DNA of 33,971 nucleotides, from positions 1 to 33,971 of the forward strand of contig NZZG01000177.1 of the NCBI GenBank assembly GCA_002698575.1, written 5' to 3'. The notes below the pieces were generated by a model. It was not told the origin of the DNA and did no database searches. It was given only the letters and a program-made list of their open reading frames with translations. The translations under genes were made by a program, and so were the position numbers. Below are positions 15,920-23,876 of this stretch, one piece after another; the stretch's first letter is position 1, and each line of letters opens with the position of its first letter. The DNA comes from Pimelobacter sp. (GTDB lineage Bacteria; Actinomycetota; Actinomycetes; Propionibacteriales; Nocardioidaceae).

Positions 15920-16792
15920 TCACGCCAGCACCAGCGCTCCCGCCACCAACACCGCCCACACCAGCTCCGCGAGCCCCGTCTGCTGCAGCACCGGGATGAG
16001 GCCCGGTCCGACGGCTCCGCCCAGGACGGTGCGCAGCCCCGGCAGGGCTGGCACGAGGAAGCCCAGGCCGACCAGCGCCCAGCCCGTCGTGGACACCGCC
16101 ACGAGGGCGACGCAGAACGCCGCGACCAGGACCAGCCCCGCGTAGAGCAGTCGGGTGCGGGGCGCCCCGAGGCGTACGGCGAGGGTGCGCTTGCCGGCGT
16201 CGGTGTCGGTCGGGATGTCGCGCAGGTTGTTGACCACGAGGATCGCGCAGGCCAGCGCGCCGATCCCGATGCCGGCGTACAGGGCGGGCGTCGACCACTC
16301 CTCGACCTGCACGTAGGCGGTGCCGATCACCGCCACCAGCCCGAAGAAGACGAAGACCATGACCTCGCCGAGGCCGAGGTAGCCGTACGGGGTGGAGCCG
16401 CCGGTGTAGTACCAGGCGGCGACGACGCTGATCGCCCCCACGACCACCAGCCACCACGCGGTGGTGGCGGCCAGCACCAGGCCGGCCGCCCCCGCGACGC
16501 CGAAGGCGAGGAAGGCGGCTCGCTTGACCGCCTCGGGCGCCGCGACCTTCGACCCGACGAGACGCATCGGGCCCACGCGGACGTCGTCGGTGCCGCGGAT
16601 GCCGTCGGAGTAGTCGTTGGCGTAGTTGACCGCGACCTGCAGCGCGAGACTCACCACCAGGGCCAGCAGGGCCTTCCACCACACGGCGGCGTCGGCGTAC
16701 GCCGCGACGCCGGTGCCGGCGAGGACCGGCGCCACCGCTGCGGGGAGCGTACGAGGACGCGCCCCCTGGACCCACTCTGCCGCTGTCGCCAC
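15920..16792 (-). CDS. menA: 1,4-dihydroxy-2-naphthoate polyprenyltransferase
   Basis: A 290-residue integral membrane prenyltransferase of the UbiA superfamily that joins the polyprenyl chain to dihydroxynaphthoate, giving demethylmenaquinone. It has about eight hydrophobic segments, and the two Asp-rich diphosphate-binding motifs are clear: NYANDYSDGIRGTD (about 56-69) and NNLRDIPTDTDAGKRTLAVRLG (about 188-209). The N-terminus ARPRTLPAAVAPVLAGTG is typical. The start is GTG, with a TTGAAT box ending 8 nt before it. It diverges from menE, so the two arms of the pathway share one 74-nt control region. Confidence 0.95.
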   Translation of the reverse strand: MATAAEWVQGARPRTLPAAVAPVLAGTGVAAYADAAVWWKALLALVVSLALQVAVNYANDYSDGIRGTDDVRVGPMRLVGSKVAAPEAVKRAAFLAFGVAGAAGLVLAATTAWWLVVVGAISVVAAWYYTGGSTPYGYLGLGEVMVFVFFGLVAVIGTAYVQVEEWSTPALYAGIGIGALACAILVVNNLRDIPTDTDAGKRTLAVRLGAPRTRLLYAGLVLVAAFCVALVAVSTTGWALVGLGFLVPALPGLRTVLGGAVGPGLIPVLQQTGLAELVWAVLVAGALVLA

Positions 16793-16800
16793 AAGGGAGG

Positions 16801-16858
16801 ATTCAAGCAGGGGCCGAGGGCGGGGAGGCCGTCCGGTCCCTCGGCGGCGGGTCTAGCC
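16801..16858. promoter_or_regulatory. Divergent promoters of menA and menE
   Basis: For menA, TTGAAT on the minus strand (16801-16806) ends 8 nt before the GTG at 16792. For menE, TAGCCT (16853-16858) ends 8 nt before the GTG at 16867. Both predict leaderless or near-leaderless messages. No operator palindrome is obvious between them. Confidence 0.5.
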
Positions 16859-16866
16859 TGCGTCCT

Positions 16867-17877
16867 GTGAGTGTGTCCGACCTGCGCGAGTGGCTCGCGT
16901 GCGCCGAGGAGCCACGACCCTGGGTGGTCGAGACCTCCGGCTCGTCGGGGCGCCCGAAGCGCGTGGTGCTCTCGCGCGCGGCCGTGCTGGCCTCGGTGGC
17001 AGCCACCGAGGCACGACTGGGGGCGGCGGGCCCCTGGGTGCTCCGCGTGCCGGAGTCGTACGTCGCCGGGCTGAACGTCCTGGCCCGCTCCCTGGTCGCG
17101 GGCCACGAGCCGGTCCTCGCCGACGAGCCCTGGCCCACGGGCGACGGCTGGTTCACCTCGTTGGTACCGACCCAGCTGGTCCGGATGCTCGACGCCGAGT
17201 CCGCAGGCGCCGCCGGGAGCGACGTGGGCGCGCTGCGTCGCGCCCACACGGTGCTCCTGGGTGGCGGCCCGATCGACCCCGGGCTGCGGGAGCGGGCGGC
17301 GGCGGCCGGCATCACCGTGGTCGCGACCTACGGCTCGGCCGAGACGTGCGGGGGCTGTGTCTACGACGGGCTGCCCCTCGACGGGATCGAGGTGGCGAGC
17401 GACCCCGACGGCCGACTGCGGGTGCGCGGGCCGATGCTCTTCGACGGCTACGAGGGCGACCCCGACCTGACCGAGCAGGTCCTGGTCGACGGCTGGTTCG
17501 TCACGGCCGACGCGGGCGAGGTGCGGCCCGACGGGACCCTGCGGGTGCTCGGACGGCTCGACGACGTCGTGGTCAGTGGTGGCGTCAACGTGCCGGGTCC
17601 CGCTGTGGCAGCACGGCTGCGCGCACACCCGCAGGTGGCACAGGCCGAGGTCGTCGGCGTGCCCGACCCGGAGTGGGGCAACCGGCTCGTCGCGTTCGTC
17701 GTCGGCACGCCCGGAGCCGGGGCCGTCGAGGCCGAGGTGCTGCGTGCCTGGGTGAGAGCGGCGCACCCCCGCGCCTGGGCGCCGCGCCAGGTGGTCGCCG
17801 TACCCGAGATCCCGGTGCTGGCCAACGGCAAGCCCGACCGGCTCCGCCTCCAGGACCTGGCGCGTGCAGATGGCTGA
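16867..17877 (+). CDS. menE: o-Succinylbenzoate-CoA ligase
   Basis: A 336-residue adenylate-forming enzyme that activates o-succinylbenzoate as its CoA ester. Recognisable motifs: the ATP-binding P-loop TSGSSGRPKRVVLSR (about 25-39), TYGSAETCGG (about 156-165), GWFVTADAGEV with GRLDDVVVSGGVNV (about 213-244) and the catalytic Lys in LANGKPDRLRL near the C-terminus. It is shorter than the roughly 450-500 residues of many acyl-CoA ligases because the N-terminal domain is trimmed, as in other actinobacterial MenE proteins. Its end overlaps menC by 8 nt, so menE-menC-menD form an operon. Confidence 0.92.
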   Translation: MSVSDLREWLACAEEPRPWVVETSGSSGRPKRVVLSRAAVLASVAATEARLGAAGPWVLRVPESYVAGLNVLARSLVAGHEPVLADEPWPTGDGWFTSLVPTQLVRMLDAESAGAAGSDVGALRRAHTVLLGGGPIDPGLRERAAAAGITVVATYGSAETCGGCVYDGLPLDGIEVASDPDGRLRVRGPMLFDGYEGDPDLTEQVLVDGWFVTADAGEVRPDGTLRVLGRLDDVVVSGGVNVPGPAVAARLRAHPQVAQAEVVGVPDPEWGNRLVAFVVGTPGAGAVEAEVLRAWVRAAHPRAWAPRQVVAVPEIPVLANGKPDRLRLQDLARADG

Positions 17878-18829
17878 GACCCGTGACCTGCAGGTGCTCT
17901 CGATCCCGCTGCGCACGCGCTTCCGCGGGATCACCGTCCGTGAGGTCGCACTGCTGCGCGGCACCGACCCCGCGGGCACCGGCTGGGGGGAGTGGAGCCC
18001 CTTCCTCGAGTACGACGCCACGGTCGCCGCACCCTGGCTGGCGTGCGCGCGCGAGGCCGCCGAGGAGGACTGGCCCGCCCCCGTGCGGGCGAGCATCCCG
18101 GTCAACGTGACCGTCCCCGCGGTCGGGCCGGAGCAGGCGCACGCGATCGTGCTGCGCGGAGGGTGCCGGACCGCGAAGGTCAAGGTCGCCGAGCCGGGCC
18201 AGAGCCTGGGCGCGGCCGAGGAGCGCCTCGAGGCCGTGCGCGACGCGCTCGGCCCCGACGGCCGGATCCGTGTCGATGCCAACGGCTTGTGGGACGTCGA
18301 CGAGGCGGTGGCGGCGATCGGAGCCCTGGACCGCGCCGCCGGCGGCCTGGAGTACGCCGAGCAGCCGGTCGCCGCGGTGGAGGACCTCGCCGTCGTACGG
18401 CGTCGCGTCGCCGTCCCGATCGCCGCGGACGAGTCCATCCGCCGCGCTGCCGATCCCTACCGCGTGCGCGACCTCGAGGCGGCCGACGTCGCGGTGCTGA
18501 AGGTGCAGCCCCTCGGCGGGGTACGGGCCTGCCTGCGGATCGCCGAGGACATCGGGCTGCCGGTGGTCGTCTCCTCGGCGCTGGAGACCTCCGTCGGGAT
18601 CGCCGCCGGGCTGGCGCTCGCGGCCGCGTTGCCCGAGCTGCCCTACGCGTGCGGCCTGGCCACCGTGCAGCTGCTCACCGACGACGTCGCCCTCGCGCCA
18701 CTCGTCCCGGTCGACGGGCTGCTCCCGGTCGGGGCCGCAGCGGTCGACGAGGCGGCGGTGACGCGCCTGGCCGCACCGCCCGACCGGGTGGCGCACTGGC
18801 AGGCGCGGCTGGCGGAGGTCGACCGATGA
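17870..18829 (+). CDS. menC: o-Succinylbenzoate synthase
   Basis: A 319-residue enolase-superfamily enzyme that dehydrates SHCHC to o-succinylbenzoate. The catalytic Lys pair is in AKVKVAE, the metal ligands are Asp in VDANGLWD, Glu in YAEQP and Asp in AADES, and the second catalytic Lys is in VLKVQPLGG. The ATG at 17870 gives MAETRDL and lies inside the end of menE; a GTG two codons earlier is possible. It overlaps menD by 4 nt. Confidence 0.93.
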   Translation: MAETRDLQVLSIPLRTRFRGITVREVALLRGTDPAGTGWGEWSPFLEYDATVAAPWLACAREAAEEDWPAPVRASIPVNVTVPAVGPEQAHAIVLRGGCRTAKVKVAEPGQSLGAAEERLEAVRDALGPDGRIRVDANGLWDVDEAVAAIGALDRAAGGLEYAEQPVAAVEDLAVVRRRVAVPIAADESIRRAADPYRVRDLEAADVAVLKVQPLGGVRACLRIAEDIGLPVVVSSALETSVGIAAGLALAAALPELPYACGLATVQLLTDDVALAPLVPVDGLLPVGAAAVDEAAVTRLAAPPDRVAHWQARLAEVDR

Positions 18830-20433
18830 CCGCCACCGAGCTCGCCCGCGAGGTCGTCCAGCGCCTGCTCGAGGCCGGTGTGACCGAGGTCGTCGTCGCG
18901 CCGGGCAGTCGCAACGCACCGCTCTCGTTCGCCTCCTTCGCCGCCGCGGAGGCCGGCCTGGTGCGCCTGCACACCCGGCTCGACGAACGCTCTGCCGGGT
19001 TCCTCGCCCTCGGACTGAGCAAGCAGGGCAACCGCGCTGCCGTCATCTGCACCTCGGGCACCGCCGTGGCCAACCTGCACCCGGCGGTGCTGGAGGCCGT
19101 GCACGCCGAGGTGCCGCTGGTCGTGGTCAGCGCCGACCGTCCGGCGCGCCTGCGCGGCACCGGCGCCAACCAGGTCACCGACCAGGTCGGGGTCTTCGGC
19201 GCGTTGGTGCCCACGCACGACGTGCTCGGTTCGCTGCCCGACGGCCTCCTCGCGACGAGGGGGCCGGTGCACCTCAACGTCCAGCTCGACGACCCCCTGC
19301 TGCCGCCCGCCGCCGAGGCGGGTTGGCGACCCAGCGCCGTACCGGAGCCGTGCCCCGCCTCCGACGACCCTCAGGAGCCCCCCGCACCCGTGGAGCTGCC
19401 GGTGGGACCCCGCACCGTCGTGGTCGCCGGGGACGACGCGGGCCCGCTCGCCCGACGCCTGGCCGAGAGTGCCGGGTGGCCGCTGCTCGCCGAGCCCTCC
19501 AGCGGCTCGCGCACCGGTGACCTGGCGCTGCGCTGCTACCGGCTGCTGCTCGGCGATTCCGCTCCGGGCGCCGGGATCGAGCGAGTCGTGGTCCTCGGCC
19601 GACCGACGCTGTCCCGACCCGTCACCCGGCTCCTGGGACGTGAGGACGTCGAGGTGGTGGCGGTGCCGACCCCCGGCGTGTGGGCCGAGCGACCGTTCCC
19701 GGTGACCTCGCGGGCCGATCGTCCGGTGGTGGCCGGCCCCGACCGGGACAACGCCGCGTGGCTCGAGACCTGGCGCGAGGCCGACCGGGCGGTCGGACGC
19801 CGTCTGGACGCGCTGCTCGCCTCCGTGCCCGACCTCACGCCGTACGAGGCGGTGGGCGCGGTCAGCCGGGCGGTCCCGCCCGAGGGCCTGCTGGTGGTGG
19901 GGCCGTCGAGCCCGATCCGCGACCTCGACCTGATGGCGCGGCCCACCCCGGTCGGCTCGCGCCGCAAGACGGTCGCCAACCGGGGGCTCTCCGGCATCGA
20001 CGGCGTGGTCTCGACCGCGATCGGGGTCACGCTGGCACGCGACGCGCAGCGGGGGAGCAGCCGCAGCCTGGCGCTGATGGGCGACGTGACGTTCCTGCAC
20101 GACAGCAACGGCCTGGTCCTGGGGCCGGGGCAACCGACACCGGACCTCACGATCGTGGTCGTCAACGACGACGGCGGCTCGATCTTCACGATGCTCGAGC
20201 AGGGTGCTCCCGAGCACGCCGACCGGTTCGAGGCGCTGTTCGGCACCCCGCACGGCGTCGACGTCGGCTCCTTGTGCGCCGCGACCCGGACCCCCCACCT
20301 GCGGGTGAGGAGCCTGCCGGAGCTGGAGCAGGCGCTGGCCTCGCCCAACGGCGGCATCGAGGTCGTCGAGGTCGGCGTCCGCCGCGACAACCGGCGCGAG
20401 CTCGACGAGCGGATCCGCGCACTCGGCGCCTGA
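18826..20433 (+). CDS. menD: 2-Succinyl-5-enolpyruvyl-6-hydroxy-3-cyclohexene-1-carboxylate synthase
   Basis: A 535-residue thiamine diphosphate enzyme that condenses 2-oxoglutarate with isochorismate, the committed step of menaquinone synthesis. The N-terminal pyrimidine-binding domain has VVVAPGSRNAPLSFA and LDERSAGFLALGLSK with the catalytic Glu; the C-terminal diphosphate-binding domain has GDVTFLHDSNGL (about 419-430) and VVNDDGGSIFTMLEQG (about 445-460). Length is close to the family norm. The ATG overlaps the menC stop in an ATGA arrangement. The substrate isochorismate comes from MenF, encoded about 9 kb downstream on the other strand. Confidence 0.95.
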   Translation: MTATELAREVVQRLLEAGVTEVVVAPGSRNAPLSFASFAAAEAGLVRLHTRLDERSAGFLALGLSKQGNRAAVICTSGTAVANLHPAVLEAVHAEVPLVVVSADRPARLRGTGANQVTDQVGVFGALVPTHDVLGSLPDGLLATRGPVHLNVQLDDPLLPPAAEAGWRPSAVPEPCPASDDPQEPPAPVELPVGPRTVVVAGDDAGPLARRLAESAGWPLLAEPSSGSRTGDLALRCYRLLLGDSAPGAGIERVVVLGRPTLSRPVTRLLGREDVEVVAVPTPGVWAERPFPVTSRADRPVVAGPDRDNAAWLETWREADRAVGRRLDALLASVPDLTPYEAVGAVSRAVPPEGLLVVGPSSPIRDLDLMARPTPVGSRRKTVANRGLSGIDGVVSTAIGVTLARDAQRGSSRSLALMGDVTFLHDSNGLVLGPGQPTPDLTIVVVNDDGGSIFTMLEQGAPEHADRFEALFGTPHGVDVGSLCAATRTPHLRVRSLPELEQALASPNGGIEVVEVGVRRDNRRELDERIRALGA

Positions 20434-20546
20434 TCGGGTCCGGACCGGCGCGTCCGGTGGTGCTGCTCCGCGGGTGTGCTTCGGCTGGGACGGCCCCCCG
20501 GTTGCGCTGACCGCGAACGAGCTCGCCGATCCCGCCGTACGACGGG

Positions 20547-20552
20547 CATGAT
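20547..20552 (+). promoter_or_regulatory. -10-like box of the antiporter gene
   Basis: CATGAT ends 6 nt before the GTG start at 20559, again predicting a leaderless message. The 125-nt gap after menD contains no other clear signal. Confidence 0.4.
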
Positions 20553-20558
20553 CCTCCC

Positions 20559-22415
20559 GTGGAGATAGCGGTCCTGCTGGTCGTGCTCGCCGTCGGGGTC
20601 CTGGCCGTGACCGCGGTCGCCGAGCGGATCGGCATCCCGGCGCCCCTGGTCCTGATCGTGGCGGGCGTCGCGGCCTCCTACGTGCCCGGGGTCCCGGAGA
20701 TCACCCTGGAGCCCGAGGTGGTCCTGCTCGGGCTGCTGCCGCCCCTGCTCTACGCGACGGCGATCCAGACGTCGCTGGTCGACTTCAACGCCAACCGCCG
20801 CTCGATCCTGCTGCTCTCGGTGGGGCTGATCATCTTCACCACCGCGGGGATCGGGGTCCTGGTGCACCTGCTGGTCCCCAGCGTCGGCTGGCCGGCGGCC
20901 TTCGCGATCGGTGCCGTGGTGGCCCCACCGGACGCCGTCGCGGCGACCGCGGTCGGACGCCGGATCGGTCTGCCGCGACGGATCGTGACGATCCTGGAGG
21001 GCGAGTCGCTGCTCAACGACGCCACCGCACTGGTCTCGCTGCGCACCGCGATCGCCGCGAGCGGCGCGGCGATCAGCTTCGAGGAGGTCGGGCTCGACTT
21101 CGTGGTCGCTGCCGGTGGCGGCGTCGCCGTCGGCGCGGTGATCTTCCTCGTGGTCGCCCAGCTGCGCAAGCGGCTCGACGACCCGCTGATGGACACCGCC
21201 ATCTCGCTGATCGTGCCCTTCGCGGCCTACATCGCGGCCGAGGAGCTCGAGGCCTCCGGCGTCATCGCGGTCGTCGTCGCGGGCCTGCTGCTGGGCCACA
21301 AGGCACCCGTCATCCAGACCGCGCAGTCCCGGATCGCCGAGCGGATCAACTGGCGCACCATCGCGTTCGTGCTGGAGAACGTCGTCTTCCTGCTGATCGG
21401 CCTCCAGGCAGCCCGCCTCTTCGACGACGTCGGCAACAGCGACCTCGGCGGAGGTCGGATCGCGGCCGTCTGCGTGCTGTCGCTGGTCGGGGTGATCGTG
21501 CTCCGCCTGGTGTGGGTCTTCCCCGCGCGCTACCTGCTGGTGCGCCCGCGGGCGGGCACCGGCGAGGTCCCTCCGGCGTCGTACACGTTCCTGCTCGGGT
21601 GGGCCGGGATGCGCGGCGTCGTCACGCTCGCGGCAGCGTTCATCATCCCCGAGGAGACCCGGCACCGGGAGGTGCTGCTGCTGATCGCCTTCACCGTCGT
21701 GGCCGGCACGCTGCTCATCCAGGGGTTGAGCCTCCCGTGGCTCGCGCGGCGGCTCGACGTCCCCTCGCCCGACCCGATGGACGACGCCCTCGCCCGCGCC
21801 ACCCTGCTGCAGCAGGCCTCGAAGGCGGGGCTCCACGAGCTGGAGCAGCTGGAGACCGACGACCTGCACGGCGTTGCCGACTCGATCCGTCAACGCCTCG
21901 ACCAGCGCAACTTCGCCGCCTGGGAGCGACTCGGCACGACGGCCGACGAGGAGACCCCGAGCGAGCTCTACTCGCGCCTGCGGCTGTCCATGATCGAGGC
22001 CGAGCGCTCCCGGGTGCTCGAGGTCCGCTCGTCGGGCAGCGTCCCGTCGGAGGTCGTGGCCGAGGTGCTCTCGATGCTGGACATCGAGGAGTCGATGCTC
22101 GACCGCGCCGGCCAGTCGCGCGCCGAGCTGCGCAGCAGCACCAGCGTGCGGCGTCCGGGGGAGGAGTGCGAGCACCTGGAGGCGGCACCGCACGTCGAGA
22201 CCGGCGGCGACGGCACGTGTGCGGCCTGCGTGGCCGACGGGACCCGCTGGGTCGCGCTGCGCGAGTGCCTGGCGTGCGGGCACGTCGCCTGCTGCGACTC
22301 CTCCCCCAAGCGTCACGCGACGGCGCACTTCCACGACTCGGCCCACCCGGTCATGCAGTCCGCCGAGCCGGGCGAGGACTGGCGTTGGTGCTACGTGCAC
22401 CACATCACCGCCTGA
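20559..22415 (+). CDS. Na+/H+ antiporter (CPA1 family) with C-terminal UBP-type zinc finger
   Basis: A 618-residue membrane protein. Residues 1 to about 410 form the CPA1 exchanger domain with roughly 12 membrane segments; key stretches are VVAPPDAVAATAVGRRIGLPRR (about 124-145), EGESLLNDATALV (about 148-160) with the ion-binding Asp, and WAGMRGVVTLAAAF (about 348-361). A charged helical cytoplasmic region follows (about 411-535). The last 80 residues or so are a UBP zinc finger, with ligands CEH (from Cys537), CAAC, CLACG, CC and HATAHFHDSAHPV. This finger binds ubiquitin C-termini in eukaryotes; here its partner is unknown. The GTG start fits the promoter spacing. Confidence 0.9.
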   Translation: MEIAVLLVVLAVGVLAVTAVAERIGIPAPLVLIVAGVAASYVPGVPEITLEPEVVLLGLLPPLLYATAIQTSLVDFNANRRSILLLSVGLIIFTTAGIGVLVHLLVPSVGWPAAFAIGAVVAPPDAVAATAVGRRIGLPRRIVTILEGESLLNDATALVSLRTAIAASGAAISFEEVGLDFVVAAGGGVAVGAVIFLVVAQLRKRLDDPLMDTAISLIVPFAAYIAAEELEASGVIAVVVAGLLLGHKAPVIQTAQSRIAERINWRTIAFVLENVVFLLIGLQAARLFDDVGNSDLGGGRIAAVCVLSLVGVIVLRLVWVFPARYLLVRPRAGTGEVPPASYTFLLGWAGMRGVVTLAAAFIIPEETRHREVLLLIAFTVVAGTLLIQGLSLPWLARRLDVPSPDPMDDALARATLLQQASKAGLHELEQLETDDLHGVADSIRQRLDQRNFAAWERLGTTADEETPSELYSRLRLSMIEAERSRVLEVRSSGSVPSEVVAEVLSMLDIEESMLDRAGQSRAELRSSTSVRRPGEECEHLEAAPHVETGGDGTCAACVADGTRWVALRECLACGHVACCDSSPKRHATAHFHDSAHPVMQSAEPGEDWRWCYVHHITA

Positions 22416-22442
22416 ACCGGCCGTTCTGGTCCAGGACCGTCC

Positions 22443-22496
22443 CGGTCGACCGGGCCGGCTCGGTCGACCAGGGCGGCTCGGTCGACCAGGGCTACC
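22443..22496 (+). repeat. 18-bp tandem repeat, three copies
   Basis: Three head-to-tail units at 22443-22460, 22461-22478 and 22479-22496, each starting CGGTCGACC and ending in a GGC/TACCT-type tail. The core GGTCGACC is a palindrome, so adjacent copies can also form hairpins. The repeats lie between the convergent ends of the antiporter and NmrA-like genes, and the last copy contains the stop codon of the latter. Confidence 0.65.
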
Positions 22497-23319
22497 TCGG
22501 GGCGAGCGCCTCCTCCAGCGTCCGCGCCCGGTGGCCCGTCAGCCGGGCGACGTCCTCGCTGACCCGCTCGCACGAACCGTCGGCGATCGCCGTGTAGGTG
22601 CTCACCCAGGCGTCGAGCTGCCAGTCGGCGGCATCGGGGTACGCCGCGCGCCGGGACGCGTACGCCTGGGGCACGCTCTCCTCGACGTAGGCGAGCCGGC
22701 GCCCCGTCACCACGCCCGCCCGCTCAGCGACGTCGGTGAAGGACAGGGCCTCGGGTCCGGTGAGCGTGTACGTCGCGTCGACGTGCGGGCCGGGGTCGCG
22801 CAGCACCGCGACGGCGGCGTCCGCCACGTCGGCCCTGGCCACGGCGGCCACGCGACCGGCCCCGGCCGGGCCGCGGATGACCCCCGCCTCGTCGGCGAAG
22901 AGCGGCAGGACGTCGAGGTAGAAGTTGTCGCGCAGGAACGTGTAGGCCATCCCGCTCTCGACGATGGCCGCCTCCGCGTCGTGGTGGTCGCGTCCGAGGG
23001 TGAAGGTCGCGGCCGGGTCGGCTCCGCTGAAGGAGGTGTACACGACGTGTCGTACGCCGGCCCGCGCGGCGGCGGTGATGAAGGACCGGTGCTCGGCTCG
23101 CCGATCGGCCGACTCTGCGGCCGAGACCATGAACAGCACGTCGACCTCGCTCAGGGCCGCCTCGGCCGCCCCGGCATCGCCGTAGGACGCCTGGTGCACC
23201 GGCAGCCCCAGGTCGGGGGCCCGCGACGGGTCGCGCACCACCAGCCGGGGCCCGAGGTCGGCGAGGGCGGGGGCGACGAGGCCCCCCAGGGCTCCGGTGA
23301 CGCCGGTCAGCGCGATCAT
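22492..23319 (-). CDS. NmrA-like NAD(P)-dependent epimerase/reductase
   Basis: A 275-residue atypical short-chain dehydrogenase. The N-terminal dinucleotide site is TGVTGALGG; other SDR features are VDVLFMVSAAE, VRHVVYTSFSGADP (about 84-97) and YTFLRDNFYLDVLP, as in NmrA and NAD(P)H:quinone oxidoreductase 2 types. The catalytic YxxxK is not obvious, which is usual in this group. The ATG overlaps the end of the acetyltransferase gene by 4 nt, making it the third gene of a P450-GNAT-NmrA operon. The substrate is unknown. Confidence 0.8.
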   Translation of the reverse strand: MIALTGVTGALGGLVAPALADLGPRLVVRDPSRAPDLGLPVHQASYGDAGAAEAALSEVDVLFMVSAAESADRRAEHRSFITAAARAGVRHVVYTSFSGADPAATFTLGRDHHDAEAAIVESGMAYTFLRDNFYLDVLPLFADEAGVIRGPAGAGRVAAVARADVADAAVAVLRDPGPHVDATYTLTGPEALSFTDVAERAGVVTGRRLAYVEESVPQAYASRRAAYPDAADWQLDAWVSTYTAIADGSCERVSEDVARLTGHRARTLEEALAPR

Positions 23320-23876
23320 GGGCAGATCGTCGCACTGCCCTGGTCGCGCCCGGCCCGACCCCCGACCGCCCGCACCATCCGCACGTGTCGTCCGGCCGGC
23401 TGCTCCTCGGTGACGCCGTCGGCGCGGTAGCCCTGGCGCTCGTAGAACGTCCGCGACCGGTTGTTGCCCTGCAACGTCCACAGGTAGGCGTCCCGGCCGC
23501 TCACGGCGATCTCGTGCAGGGCGTGACCCACCCCGGCTCCCCAGACGTGGGCACGCGCGTACAGGGCGTACAGCTCGTGGGCCGCGGGCGGCTCGGCCAG
23601 GCGTGGCGGCCCGGAGGAGGCGAAGCCGACCAGCTCGCCGTCCCGCTCGGCGACCCAGGTGGCCCGGCCGGCCGCCGCCTGCTCGAGGCGACGTGCGACG
23701 TGGGCGTCGCGGTCGGCGAAGACCTCGTCGATGAACCCGGCAGGCATCAACTCGGCGTAGGCCTCGCGCCAGCAGGCCTCGTGCAGCGTGACCAGTGCCT
23801 CGGCGTCGCGGCCGTCGCTGCGCCGGACCTGCTCACCCGCGGCGGCGCTGCCCCACCGCGCGGCCCGCTCAGGCAT
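23316..23876 (-). CDS. GNAT-family N-acetyltransferase
   Basis: A 186-residue acetyltransferase. The N-terminal region RRSDGRDAEALVTLHEACWREAY is typical of GNAT proteins that follow an R-x-x-D-A-x-x-L pattern; WVAERDGELVGFASSG (about 74-89) is the central beta-hairpin, and VWGAGVGHALHE (about 111-122) is the acetyl-CoA pyrophosphate loop, with GNNRSRTFYERQGY near the C-terminus. The ATG overlaps the P450 stop by 8 nt and its own stop overlaps the NmrA start, so all three are coupled. The acceptor amine is unknown. Confidence 0.85.
   Translation of the reverse strand: MPERAARWGSAAAGEQVRRSDGRDAEALVTLHEACWREAYAELMPAGFIDEVFADRDAHVARRLEQAAAGRATWVAERDGELVGFASSGPPRLAEPPAAHELYALYARAHVWGAGVGHALHEIAVSGRDAYLWTLQGNNRSRTFYERQGYRADGVTEEQPAGRHVRMVRAVGGRAGRDQGSATICP

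Noticed and set aside
19536..22403. A 955-codon open frame on the minus strand opposite menD and the antiporter
   Set aside because: Its composition is Arg/Gly/Asp/His-rich low complexity typical of antisense frames in high-GC DNA, and both opposite genes are clearly real.
22443..22496. Tandem repeats considered as a CRISPR array
   Set aside because: The units are 18 bp and contiguous without spacers, and there are no cas genes.
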